Positions 10,791 to 22,331 of a stretch of 64,000 nt of DNA are shown in pieces (position 1 is the stretch's first letter; each line of letters begins with the position of its first letter). A model generated the notes under the pieces. It saw only the letters and a program-made list of their open reading frames with translations. It was not told the origin of the DNA and made no database searches. This DNA is from Neofusicoccum parvum. Taxonomy: Eukaryota; Ascomycota; Dothideomycetes; Botryosphaeriales; Botryosphaeriaceae. The DNA lies in NCBI GenBank assembly GCA_020912385.1, contig CP087210.1, positions 2,232,001-2,296,000 of the forward strand, written 5' to 3'. The position numbers and the translations under genes were made by a program.

Positions 10791-13423
10791 GCGGGTCCCG
10801 GCAGGCGGGACGCGAGCTGGGCGCGTCGCGCGTCAGAGGCTCAGAGGGCTGGCCGAGAAGGGCCGCTTCCCAGCGCGGCGGTCGGAGGACGCTGCCGCTT
10901 TGGGGCCGCATGGATTTTCTGGTTCGTCCGGCAGGCGGGTAGGCGCGGCTCCGCCTGTGCTCTGACTCCCGCCTGCCTGGGAGCCGGCGCCCTGACTCGC
11001 CGCCCGCCGTGAAACATCGAGACACCGCGCGAACATCGACGCCGCCGCCAGATTTGCGACCAGATGCGTGCGGCGCAGCGCAGCGGGGAGGCGCCCTGCC
11101 ACAGCTCCCGCGCTGCTCCCGCGCTGCCACCGCGCCCGCCGCCTGGGTCGTCGCGCACCCGCCCGCCGCCGCCGCCGCGTGCCGAGGCAATCTGCCCGGC
11201 TAAAACGCCTATTTCGCTTTTTCCCACGATAGCCGTTGACTCGCAATTAACATAGGGCTGACTCTCTTCATCACCCGCCGTCCGAGGGCGCTCACCGACC
11301 CAGCGATCCGAGGCGCGACTCGTGCGGACGTGTCGGCTTGCTGCTCCTGTGCAGACGGCCTCGACGCTTGACTCACGCCGCCGGGGGCCCTTATGTGCTC
11401 GTACTCGCTCCTTCTTGTCGTTACCAGTGTCATGCCCGGTGGTCGATGCTCGAGGCCAGCACGGCAGACAGCTGGCTCCTCTAAGCTCTTTCGTGCGAAA
11501 CATGCATCCTGCCGGCCCAATGTTTTGCTGTGCCGCATCGCGACGGCGTGGGATCTGGCGGCGGATTCGATCCGTGGTCCACGCGGTTTCCTGAAGCAGC
11601 CGCCCGCTCGTCGGAGCCGCAAGATTGCGCTGGCAGCAGCTCGAGGGAGGTGCCGCGCATCTCACAGGCGGCATGATCGACGAGGGTGAACAGCAGGCCC
11701 GGCCGGTTGGCTGGAGGGCATCGGAACCACGCCCGGGAGCCAAGGCGTCGCACATCGCCATCACTTTTCATCAGCTTCATCTATATCCGTAAGTCCGACG
11801 GCCAATCCGCCGCAGAACCCGACGGCCAAGGGAGCCGACTCCTCAGCATCAGCAAGCCGGCGTGGTGTGCTCCTCGCAGCACCAGACGGGACCCCGAAAC
11901 AGCAGCTGGGCCACAGGGCAGCGCTGAATCAGGAGCGCGCGTCAGTCCCAAACCGTCCCACAGGATGGCGCCACATCCTGGCTGCCCGGATGTCTTGTCG
12001 CCAGCTCGCCCTCCATCCCGACGGCAGCACCAAGACGGTCTGCCAGGCCAGCCACATCGTATGATGCGCGAGCGTGAAGGCATGAAACCGGGCTCGCGCA
12101 ATAGAGAGAGCGCGGTGCTACAGGCGCTGCCCAAAACAATTTCGTGGTTGTTGCTCGCGCCCAGGCCCCGGGCGCACCCCTGTGCGATCAGCTGGCCGTC
12201 TTTCGGGCCGGAAACGCAGAGTCAGCCAACAAGAGCTGAGCGGCCCTTCCCCACTGTATGGGTCCTTGGGTGAGCTGGTCAGAGTTCGCCCAGATGGTCG
12301 GATTCCGGAGGCCGTGGGAATGGGTACTGCGCCCGGCATGGCGGATGGCTTCATGAGCAGGCAAGCACTCGGTCAGATCCTTATACGCCTGGACGGCAAA
12401 CACGCCGCGCCCAGCAGCACTGCCTTGCGCGCGCCCCGCGGCGAGGAGAGGCGCAGAGCGGGCCTGCGGCACAGCGCCGCGCTGCTTCGTCGAACCACGG
12501 CCCATCTCGCTTCCACGTTCTCGAAGCTCTCTCATCAAACTCCCAGCGCGCGGCGGGGGCAGCTGAAGCCGCGTCTCTTTTTCTCCCACCGCCTTGCCGT
12601 CGGGATCACACGCTGCAAGGGCTGGCGGCCTCCGCATCGTCACCAGGCGTGCGCCCGCACTTGTGGCTGCGCCAGATGGGCCGCGCACAGAGAGCTGTGA
12701 GCTGGCAGCGCGTCCCCAGCGCCGCGCCAATTGTTGCCGGCCCGCGGATGCAAACGTCGCGGCGGCATGCCGGCAGTCAAAGAGAGCAGGCTGCGTGTCG
12801 GGCGATCCGCAGGCGTGCTTTGTGCGCGCCTGGCGGTGCATGATGAAAGCGAGACGTCGCTGCTGTCAACAGCGCGGCGCAGCGAATAGAAGCCGCAGCG
12901 CGGTGGGTGGTGAAGCGGCTGGCCGGCGGGCGGCTGGTGAGAGCGTGCCGCGGGCAGTCTCGGTGCCCGCTGCCCCCTGCCCTGGAAGGCACGAAGGGTC
13001 CTCACACCACTGGCCGAGATCTCGTGCGACGGGCGTGGTTCTTCGCGTGACAGCATCATCCGTGGAGGGTCTGCCGGGGCGGCGCTGGACCAGGCTCCCC
13101 CTCCTCTGGATGCGCGGGCAGGGAAGACGGCGGGAAGCGGCTGGGTCGCGAAGGGAAGGCCGTCCGAGCAGCAGACGCGCGCCACTACGCCCAAGGCGGC
13201 GCGGCCACCGCGTGGTGCTGGGCGCGCCGCAGCAGGTCGCCCGAGGCTGGTGAAGAGTGGCGGCACGGCCGTGGGCTTGGCGCAGCGCGCCCAGCGGCGG
13301 GCCAGAGGCACCCCGGACGGTGCGCGGGGAGCAGGCATGCGCGGCCGGCGCAGGCAGGGCAGCGCGCACCGTTGGCCGATCGGCTGGCAGGCGACGAGGG
13401 TGCTGGCGTGGGAGCGCGAGCGC

Positions 13424-13451
13424 GGAGCGTGGAGCGTGGAGCGTGGAGCGT
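13424..13451. repeat. GGAGCGT x4 tandem repeat
   Basis: Four perfect 7-mer copies about 490 bases upstream of the triple-zinc-module gene. The unit length is not a multiple of three, so a protein reading through would cycle frames. This argues against coding here. Confidence 0.9.
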
Positions 13452-13936
13452 GCCCGACTTGTGACGGCGGATGCTGAGTGCACAAGTGGACCGGGGCCGG
13501 CATGCCTGCAATAAGTGGAGTCGCTCGCTTGTGGCAGCAGCGCGCAGAGCCAGCGTTCCCGACAGCGTGGTTAGCGTGCCCGCTCCGAGCTTTGGGGCCT
13601 TAAATGGTTCAGCGCCCCATGCAAAGCCTGGATGGTGCTCGCCTGCCCACGCCTTGATAACGCCCGAGTCCCCTTCCGCGGCTCCACGAGAGAACGCTCG
13701 CCGCCTCGCGCCTGCGACCACTGCCTCCCACCGCGCGTCCTGGGGAATTGATCTTGCACTCGGCCCTGCCCCGCCTGCCGCCCGGATCCCGCCTGCTCTA
13801 CGCCGCCGCCCGAGACGCCCTGCCGCTTATATCAGATGTCCGACTAGACACCACCACCTCCTCCTCCCGCCTACCTGCCGCCATACCACACCCACCCGTC
13901 CTCAGAACCCGCCCGTCTGGACCAGGAACCGCCGCC

Positions 13937-15130
13937 ATGAGCTCCCCGTCCGAGGAAACGCGCCCGGAGGCTCTCCACGAGCGCCGCCAGAGCATCGGGA
14001 AATACGTCAAGAGGCTCCGCACCGTCTTGAAGAGAGGCAACTCGAGCAAGGACCGTGTCCCGGCCGCCGCATCGTCCTCTGAGAAGAAGCCCGAGCCCGC
14101 TGCGACGAGGTGAGCGCCTCCGGACCCTGCTATCAACGATCTGCTGACCCCAATTCCAGCACCAGTGCCGCGGAACCCAAGCCTGAGTCGAAGCCCGTCA
14201 CTTCGACCACGGGCCAGGTCAGCTATCCGCGCAGTGCCGCCCAGCAAGAGCGTGCCCGTGCCCTGTTCGCCAAGTACGGCCTGACCTTGGAGGCCCACGA
14301 ATGGATCACCACTGGCACGACCAACGAGAATGTGCAGCGCGTTGAGAAGCCCATCCGCATGCGTGTCCACCGCCAGTGCCACCGTTGCCAGACTACCTTT
14401 GGTGCGGACCGTGTCTGCCAGAAGTGCGAGCACACGCGCTGCAAGAAGTGCCCTCGCTACCCGGCCAAGAAAGAGAAGGCCAAGGGCAAGGGCAAGGAGG
14501 GCGAGTCTGCTGCCACGCCTGCCGCTGCAGCTGCAAAGATTGGAACCAAGCCGGCCAAGAAGCAGGAGTACCTCACCATCAAGAGCCGCACCGGCGGTCC
14601 CGATCTCGAACGCCGCCCGCCCAAGCAGCGTGTCCGCCGCTCCTGCCACAAATGCCAGAACCTCTTCATCCCCGCTACCGCTACCGTCTGCACCCACTGC
14701 CAGCACGCTCGTTGCACCAAGTGCCCCCGTGACCCGGCCAAGAAGAAGAAGTGGCCCGACGGCTATCCTGGAGATGCTGCTGCCTCTGACACCGAAACGG
14801 ATGCCGAAGGGCTTCCTGCCCACCAGAGACCGGAGCGTATCTGGCGCAAGCCGCGTATGAGGATCAGGTGGAGCTGCGAACAGTGCAACTCGCTCTTCAT
14901 GGAGAAAACCAAGACGTGTGCCAACTGTGGACACGAGCGGTGCCAGAGTTGCGTGAGGATTCCGTGAGTAGCCTGCATCTCCAACCGCCCCAGATTCGTC
15001 CGCTAACAAACACCGTAGTCCCAAGAAGGCCAAGAAGGAGCCCGACCCAGCCGTCTTGCGTTCCGTTGAGGAGAAACTGGCCCGCTTCAGGATGGAGGAA
15101 GCTCCGTCTGGTGCGGGGACCGCTGCTTGA
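13937..15130 (+). CDS. Conserved fungal-type protein with three CxxC zinc modules
   Basis: Three exons (13937-14109, 14160-14963, 15019-15130) give 362 residues. The start has an ideal GCCGCC-ATG context. Introns are 50 and 55 nt with branches GCTGAC and GCTAAC, and both joins keep the frame. Three copies of a zinc-binding module are visible: CHRC...CQKCEHTRCKKC, CHKC...CTHCQHARCTKC and CEQC...CANCGHERCQSC. The pattern is C-x2-C-x(9-11)-C-x2-C-x-H-x2-C-x2-C. Each is followed by Pro or a short basic linker (CPRYPAKK, CPRDPAKK, CVRIP). The N-terminus (about residues 1-85) is charged and probably disordered, and the tail is Lys/Glu-rich. I do not recognise a named family. Zinc binding is well supported by spacing; nucleic-acid or protein binding is only a guess. 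It is the only gene supported between 7.1 and 21.5 kb. Confidence 0.85.
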
Positions 15131-18100
15131 AGGAGCCGCCCTGCCGCGCCCAGCTTTACGAAAAGTCCTAGTCACGAATGTTTTTCTGTTTTCCAGCATC
15201 GATCGCGTATTCCTTTCTAAGAGACGACACCCTTTTTCGCTTCTGGACGACAGCTGTTCAATACCGTTCGTCGGGGGGGGAGGGTCTGAGTGGGGATGAG
15301 CAAGAGAAAGAAGATTGTCGATAGGATTGGGGGCCTTGCTCTAGAGCAGGCCGTTATTTTTTGCAATGCTATAATTTCGGCATGGCGAACACTTTGATTG
15401 ACCAGACCAGTGCCACGCTGCCATCGCGACTGATGCTGCCCGTGGACGGCTCGAAGCAACACTCACACGACGTCTCACCTCCCAACAAAAGGCTTCACGC
15501 TCACGTCGCAGCAGACACAAGGGACCCTCGTCACACGGCGCCGACGTCATACCGCCCTCACACCACGCGACCTGTGCGCCCTCACACGGCTCAGGCTAAC
15601 CCCCGCAGTCTTGCTGTTGAAAGCACACCCGCGGCGGTTCCGCGGGCCACATCCGGCGGCGCGGTGGTGAGGGCGTGCGACCACGGCGTTTCTTTTGTGC
15701 TACCGGGGCGCCGGCGCTGGTTCGCTTGACGCGCGACGCACGCCCAGCTCACCGTCTCTTCTCGCTGCAGGACGCCCACCCACCCCTTACCGCGCCCTCG
15801 GAATGCAGGCCAAGCGCCGTCTGCGCTAACGCGCGCGCGCGCGCTCTGGCCGTTGGAAGCAACAGATAAAAGCGGGCTCGAGCCACGGCGTGGGGTTTGC
15901 GGGTTGGTTTGGGAGGGCAGGGATGTGGTTTGGGGGAGGCGGCGAAGAAAGACGCACGGATGGAGAAGCGCCGCGAGTTTCTGCCAACGACGACGACGGA
16001 TGGCCGACGGAGCAGCAAGGTGGCGACCGGCGCCGGGGGGTTCGATTAGATTCTGAGCTCGAGATTGCCGGGAAGCATGTGCAGGTATCCGTGCGGCCGG
16101 TGGGCCCTGATCTCATCTCATCGCCCGTCAGCGCAGCTATCTTAGTCCGACACGCTGGTGGTGACTGTGACGGTGGTGGCCAGGACGACGGCCACAGTCA
16201 GTGAACCCCGCCCTCCTGCCTCCTGCGGCCCGCCCAGGTCTCGGAGCCGGATGTAGTCGGCGAATGCACGACAGCGCAGCGCGCCGCATCGGCACATCAG
16301 CAGCGCAGCAGCAGCAAGACATCCTCTCCGTGTGACGCTGGCGAGGCTCCCGTGGCCTGACAGGCAAGGCTTGTCGCATTGCATTCGGTGCTGCTGTGTC
16401 TTTGCTGGGTTGACACCACGCGCCACGTTGTCTTTGCTCACAAAAGTCTAATCTCAATCCTACAGCGAGCGTCGCAGCGGGAGAATCGTACGATGGGTGC
16501 TGGCAGAAGGTGGCCCAAGGCCAGGAGGCAAAGGCGGCAGGGTGGAAAAGGGCAGACGGCAGCCGGCAAGTGGTGGGAGTGGTTGCACGCCGCACGCACA
16601 CAATACACACATGCGTTCAGTCCAGCGCTGCCGTGCGAGCTTGCAAGCATGGCGGCGCACTCTTGCGGAAGACGACGGACGGACGGCGACGGATTGGACG
16701 CTTCATCTCCGCGGTCGCTCGGCCGCCAGCCTGCCAGGCCGTGCCTTGGGTGGCACAGAGGAGGGCAGCGGGCGGATGAGGCTCTCCCCATCCTGCCCCG
16801 CCCGCGCCAACATCATGCCCGCGTGGTGTGATGGGCCTGGCTGCGAAGAACGGCGGTGGGCAGCCGGGCCAGCCAATGTGCCTGCACAGCACCGCGGAGA
16901 CCAGCTGCCCGAAGGGGACGGCCACGCGCTCCGCCAGATCTCGATCCAGCAACCACGGGCTTTTTTTCTTTTTCGCTGCCTTCTGCTCTGGCATTCCTTC
17001 GGCCGCCGTCTGCTTTCACCATCTCGCCAGCCATGCTGCGAAATATACTTTGGTGGCGTGCGCGGCGGTGCTGGCGCCTCTGGCCAGGCCGGGCCCTTGG
17101 ACGCGCGCAGGCAGAAATCCTCTAGCAAGATCTCCCGCCGCCGCCATCTACGACTACACGCGCCCCAGGCCCGAGTCCACGGGTCTCGGTTCAACGCTCC
17201 ACCGGCGCGCCAGCCGTCGCCCAGGAGCCGGCAGGAAGACGAGGGCAAAAGCAAGCACCAGCGACACCAAAAAGCAAAGCAACGGCATATGAGCGCAATC
17301 CGTGGGCATGTGTTAGGTCCTGGTTGACGGGTTGGTGGCCCTCCCGCTACACGTACCCTTTTTTCTTCTTTGCCGCCCGCTGCCTCTCCGTCCACTTTTT
17401 TGCTTTTTCCCACCAGCCAGCCACCGCAGCACCCACCGGCGTGAGAGATTGCCGGACCCGGGCACCCAGGGACCCAGCTCCGCGAAACGGGGCCGAAACT
17501 GTAACTGCTTTTTACCCTTTTTTTTTTATTCTTCGTTCTCCCATCGCGCATCCCTTCGTTACCACCAACCACAGCCTGGTGCCTGCCGGCACTATTTCTC
17601 CTTCAGCCGCGCCATCTGTGACGCACGCGCGCGCGTGCGTCGCGTTCCTCGGCGTGGCGCGGCCGGGGGGGGGGGCTTGGGATAGCGTGGCCCCGAGACG
17701 CGCAAAGCAGCTGTGAGCCTGTGTCCCTGGCCGCCGAGCACAGCTGCGATGGCCGTCTCCCTTCTCGCGTGGCCGTTCGGGAGGCCTGGCTGCTACGTGC
17801 CATCCAGAAGGCGGCCTGGAAACGGGGTCAACGGCGTCGCACTGCTGTCCCGGGACTCGGTTGCTGCAGCGGCGACGGCCGTTTTTTTTTTTTTACTTTT
17901 GCGGCTTGTCTTCAGCCAGGCGGGACGGGTTGGCGGCGCGCGCGTTGACAGCGCGCGGGTGTTGCAAGCAGATGAGCGGTCGCCGCTGGCAGCGCGTCAG
18001 GCCTTGGGGTACTTGGCGCGACTCAGGGCCTTGTCCGTACGGCTGCTGCGATGACGATGTCGCGAGCAGCTGTGCGGATCCGCAGGCGATCGCTGGGACG

Positions 18101-21100
18101 GGCCGGGCATGGCCCTGCTTGCAGTGCACGCGGGGGCAGCCTGGCAAGGGCCCGGCGGGCGCTGCGCTCGCACCTGCTGCTGCTGTTTGGCCGACCGGCG
18201 GCCTGCGGTGCTGATGACGTCCGCGTCGCGCACTGCCGGCCTGACCGTCCCTGCGACGGTTTCTGCTCTTTCTCGCGGCTTCCGGCCTTCTGGCTGGTCG
18301 CGCGCGTGTGCGGCCCATGGCGCGCGGCTGCGGAGACGGGCAAAACCTGCTTGTCGCTCGCGGGCGGCACAGCGACCCGACCGTCCCCAAACGACCAGGT
18401 CCATCGGCTTCGCCGGCTGCCTTCGCCTCGATTGCTGCTTTCTGCTGCGGGAAACAGGCCCAACCCTGCTCTCGGCCGTAGCCCTCTCCTTCGGCTGTCG
18501 CCAGAGCTGCTGATCGGCTCTGGCAGTCAGGCACTCGAGCAGTCAATGCCGCGCCGCCACGGCCAATTGAGTTTGCATCCCCTCACTGCCGCCGTTCGCT
18601 CGCTCGCTCGTCCAGTCGAGCCGCGCGCCCGCCCGGGAAGTTTGGAAGCAAGCCATCGCAGGCCGCTGACACATCCGCATGGCTTCTTTTCTCCGCCGTG
18701 GCCCCCCCCCTTCGCGCCGCCGCCTCCGCCGCCGCAGGTATACGAGCTGCGCATCCATTCGGCAGCGAGCAGGGCCCTTCCCTGTCGACGCCAGCCCAAA
18801 GCCCAGGCCCTGTCAGCGCCGTGACCCTGGGCGTGCCATGGGCCCCCAGACGTACCAACGGTCGCGCATATACATACATACGTTACCACGGCCGCGACTG
18901 GTGGATTGGACGACGGGGGAGCGGCGCCCTGCATCGGAGTAGTTCGACTGAACCACCCACGCGAGGCCCGCAGAGGGCACGAGAGAAGGGAAAACAGCGC
19001 GGGAAATAACGGTGAGGGCAGGCTTTAGCGAAGACGTCGAGGCGGGGAAGCGGCCTCAGGAGACAGCGAGTAACGCTCGCCATGGCTTGCTCGATTGCTC
19101 GTGCCCTGCCGTTGCGGCCGTCGCGAGCGGGTGGGAAAGTCTATCTTGACCGCAAGATGCTAGGGCTGGGCCCTAAGCACCCTTTGCCGTTCGCCGCTCT
19201 TTTTGTCTCTGGCTTTTTTTTCGCTCGCTCGCTACGAGATGCATGGTTTGGCCGCTGCTGGCTTCCTCCCGACGGCCGGTTGATGAAGTGTGGCTTGCTG
19301 ACTGCTCGGCGGGCGCGTTCCTTCTTCCCCCGTGCCGCTCTCGCACGCACGCCAACTACGCCTCACTTTCACCTCTTACCGACTGCTGAAGCGCCGATGC
19401 GATCGTAAACGCATGCAACGCGTCTGGGCCACGCGGCTGGCTGGCGTGGAGGGTGCTTTTCTCTCGGCAGAGCTCTACTTGCCGCTGCTGGCAAACTCTT
19501 CGTGCGCCAGGGGCAAGGAAGCGCTCGCGGAGGTGGCGAGCAAGCCCCCGTCGGCGCTCAGCAGAGTCCAGACGGCAGATCAGCAGCAGCGGTCGGCGGC
19601 GCCTGGAATGTCGGGGCGCTGAGCGCTTCTGGCCTGGGCGGCCGGCGGGCTAATGCTCCGCATCCATCGGAACGCAGCTGATTTTCAACGTTATTGCTCC
19701 TCCGCTGTGCCGCTGGGTTACTGGGCCGGCTATAGGTGGGGCCCGGAGGGGCGTGATGGAAGCCCAAGTGCCGGCATGAGCGACGCGACCCCAGAGCGGC
19801 GCTGCGGCGAGACGAGGCGAGGCGTCCGGGCAGGCAGGCAGGACGAAGTGAGTGCCCAGGCGGACATTGGGTGCTGGCTGGAATTCTCCGACTGCCTGGC
19901 TGCCAGTCGTCGCGCTGGCCGGAGTTGGCCCGCAGACGCAGCAATAACACCTGCTGAGCAATAAGACACAAGAACGCGAGCCGCGGAGCGTGCACTCTAA
20001 TTGAGAGGAGAGACACTGGCCGGCTCTTCGCAGCGCCCGGCTCCACCCAGCATTCCATGCCTCCAGGGGAGCTCCTCGCACGCGTCTGGAGAGGGTGGCC
20101 GCAGACGAGGTGCTCGCTGGGGACTCGCTGGAGACTCGCTTCGAGGTTGAGCCGCCGGCGGGGAGCCAACCTCCTTCCTCCTCTGTGGCTCTGCCTCTCG
20201 ACTGCTACCCAAATCGTATGATTCTCCACCATCGGCATCGCCGTCGCATCACCCACCGCGCACGAGAGAGCCCATCCATCCCCTTGCCCGCCCCAAACCC
20301 CCTGGCTCGCCGGCGCAGACGCAGCCGCAGCCGCAGACGTCCTTGCAGCAATTTTGCGGCCTTCCCGTCGGCCATGGGCCTCCTCGTCCCGTGCGCGCTC
20401 CTTGTCCTTGCCTTGCCTGTTCCTAACTCTTTTCCCTCCTTCCTGCTGCTCTCGGCGCGCGCGGCCGTTTGGGAGGGCGGAAGGCCCGCCAGCTGCATGC
20501 ATGCATGATGCACACCTGCATGCCATGCCGCCGCGCGCGGCTGTCCAAAACATCTCTTTCGAACAGTCCTGCATACCGCCTTTCGCCTCCTCCGCACAGC
20601 ATGTCCGCCGCATCCACCTTGATCCTAAATCTCTGCTGCCGCCCGCCCTTTCCCCGCGCGGTACGCATGTACCCACCTTTCCCAACGGCCGTCACACGTC
20701 AAATAACGGTCCTTCCCGTCGTCGTCGTCCCGAGCGGCTGGGAACAGCGGAAGAGGGTGCACAAAAAAAATGCATGCACGTTGGAACGGTGGACGTGCGG
20801 TTTTCTGGCATTGCTTTGCTTTTTTTGCAGGTTTGAATGGGTGTGCATTTTTTTTTTCCTGCCGCCGGCCTCCGAATCTCCTTCTTGACCCTGTCTCCGG
20901 CGTTTTGAGTCTCCACCATCCGTCCCCACATGCGGCCAATGATCTGCGGGCACTCAATTTCCATCCAGCACAAGAGAAATCACCCTTGTGCGTGGTGTCT
21001 GGGAAAGGGAAAGAAAAGCTTGGGGTCAATGCTTTGTGATGCTTGTGAGCGGCGGGTGCCGGAGCGATGATCTCCCGCGCTGGATGGGGCGACGGTTTAT

Positions 21101-21537
21101 GTGCGCGTGTGCGGATTGGCGGGCCTTTTTGTGCATGGTGTGGTGCAGGAGAGATGCACTCGGCGATTCCGTGTCTCAGCGGTGACGTGAGTGAGACATT
21201 TCCAATCTGCTTGGTGATGAGAGTGTTGCGAGTCAGGAGAGCGACGGCTGGGCGTGTGGATGTCCCACGGTATATCCGACTCAAATCCGCCTGCCGTGCT
21301 GCCGCGGCGGATGGGTAGGTTGTGCTCCCGCTGCTCTTCGGAGGCTAGAGTGTGCTTGCTGTTTTGTGGGTGGGATGAGCTGTCCTGGCTCTGTGGGTCT
21401 GAACTTTGAGGTACGAGCATGCTGCATCCGCTTCATTGTCTTGGTGATTACCGCCCAGCGCAAGCTCTCGCGGATCAATGCTACAGTACAAAAACGCATA
21501 CCATAGATTATTAAACAGGAGGTTTGAGTAAGACTAG
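15131..21537. other. 6.4 kb GC-rich gene-poor region
   Basis: No supportable gene. It has the same character as the region before the zinc-module gene: GC-rich, many simple tracts, and overlapping long open frames on both strands. Examples are 16497-17327 (plus), and 16703-17572 and 19558-20685 (minus). Homopolymers occur, such as a G run near 17667 and T runs near 17520 and 17882. The open-frame products are Arg/Ala/Ser/Pro-rich without motifs. Composition becomes more AT-rich after about 21.2 kb as it approaches the decayed DUF3435-like fragment. A non-coding RNA or very long 3' UTR cannot be excluded. Confidence 0.5.
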
Positions 21538-21861
21538 CACAGTGCAGAGAATGTGACAGTCAAAGAAAGACTGATCAAATTCCAGCGCACACCTCCTTAC
21601 GACAGCTCCATCAAAGCTGATAATAGGCAGTGCATCTTTTGTTTGTATAAGCAGCAGATGACCGACGAATTCTCCCGCCCTCGGAAAGTAAGGGAGCATA
21701 TAGAGAGATGGCATCTGCAGTGGTTCAAGAAGGATGATTTAATCCCATTCCCGGACTAGTACTGTCGTCGGTCGAGAGCCATACTTTATGGCCACCAGCA
21801 TTTTAAGAACCACGTCGTAAAGACGCACCAATCCCGTCTCTTACCATATACGTTGTCATAG
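21538..21861 (+). pseudogene. Decayed C-terminal fragment of a DUF3435/FluG-type gene
   Basis: One frame encodes a zinc-finger-like signature: RQCIFCLYKQQ, then FSRPRKVREHIERWHLQ, then an in-frame TAG at 21757-21759. In the same frame beyond the stop come YCRRSRAILYGHQHFKNHVV and KTHQSRL. From memory, Cys-x2-Cys, then SRPRKxxEHxExxHL, then HFKNHxxxxH is typical of the C-terminus of fungal proteins annotated as FluG-domain or DUF3435. That family includes the tyrosine recombinases ('captains') of Starship mobile elements. The frame is closed upstream by TAG at 21535-21537 and downstream by TAG at 21859-21861, and no recombinase core lies nearby. The fragment sits in AT-richer DNA, consistent with decay. 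It is best read as a remnant. Whether it came from a Starship or from a cellular DUF3435 gene cannot be decided. Confidence 0.6.
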
Positions 21862-22331
21862 GAGTTTCTCCACTCAGTCTCTAATTTAGCCTTGAACTTA
21901 AGCGCCGCCTGTTAGATATCATCCAGGTCATTTCTTTTATTTGTTGGGTCTTGGGGTGAATAGGATGGATGAAAAGGCTGCTACCTGTCTGAAGAGGCTA
22001 GAAGCAGAGGCTACATATTCAGGTGATTGGTACCTGATCGCCTATTTGTAGCGTGATGCGTGTTAAAGAAGGTTGTATTCTATAAGATGATGAATTTCTA
22101 AGCCAACATTGCTGTAGAGTTCTGGAGTAACTCATCCTGGTGTGCGGCATATCATTGTGTGCATGGAGAGAAGAAAAATGGAGGAATCTCTGGTCTTGTG
22201 AATGAAGCTATCTACTGTAGAATGTTTACACGAGATCTTGGTGAATCGGAAGTGAAAGTGGGACCGTCTATCTGCGCCAAAGAAAATAGCAAGAAGCAGA
22301 CAGTGAATCCAGGATCTCCAAACCAGGCCAA
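21862..22331. other. AT-rich spacer next to the DUF3435-like relic
   Basis: AT-richer sequence with scattered stops in all frames, lying between the relic and the 3' end of the HET gene. It may contain further decayed material of the same origin, but I see no alignable motif. The 3' UTR of the HET gene must also lie here. Confidence 0.4.

Larger units (their letters stand above)
7103..13936. other. 6.8 kb GC-rich gene-poor region
   Basis: I find no supportable gene here. Up to about 8.0 kb the sequence is ordinary intergenic DNA, including the 3' end of the RING transcript. From about 8.4 kb it becomes very GC-rich and full of low-complexity tracts. Many long open frames overlap on both strands (10294-11190, 10841-11764 and 12640-13503 on the minus strand, among others). 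Their products are Arg/Ala/Pro/Ser/Gly-rich, share no family motif and lack convincing splice structure. The last few hundred bases are C/T-rich and lead into a Kozak-like start at 13937. Long untranslated leaders or non-coding transcripts are possible but cannot be shown from sequence alone. Confidence 0.55.

Noticed and set aside
10294..11764. Two overlapping ~300-residue minus-strand open frames
   Set aside because: Products are Arg/Ala/Gly/Ser-rich with no motif. Other frames on both strands are equally open, and the 13-mer and other repeats nearby suggest stop-poor GC-rich noise.
12188..13721. Long minus-strand frames of 178-287 residues upstream of the zinc-module gene
   Set aside because: They overlap each other and plus-strand frames, cross a 7-bp tandem repeat and show no domain or splice pattern.
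16030..16070. GGTTCGATT sequence resembling a tRNA T-loop
   Set aside because: No matching acceptor, D or anticodon stems could be placed around it.
16497..20685. Long open frames of 217-375 residues on both strands
   Set aside because: Same GC-rich, low-complexity character; no recognisable motif and no support for a start or intron set.
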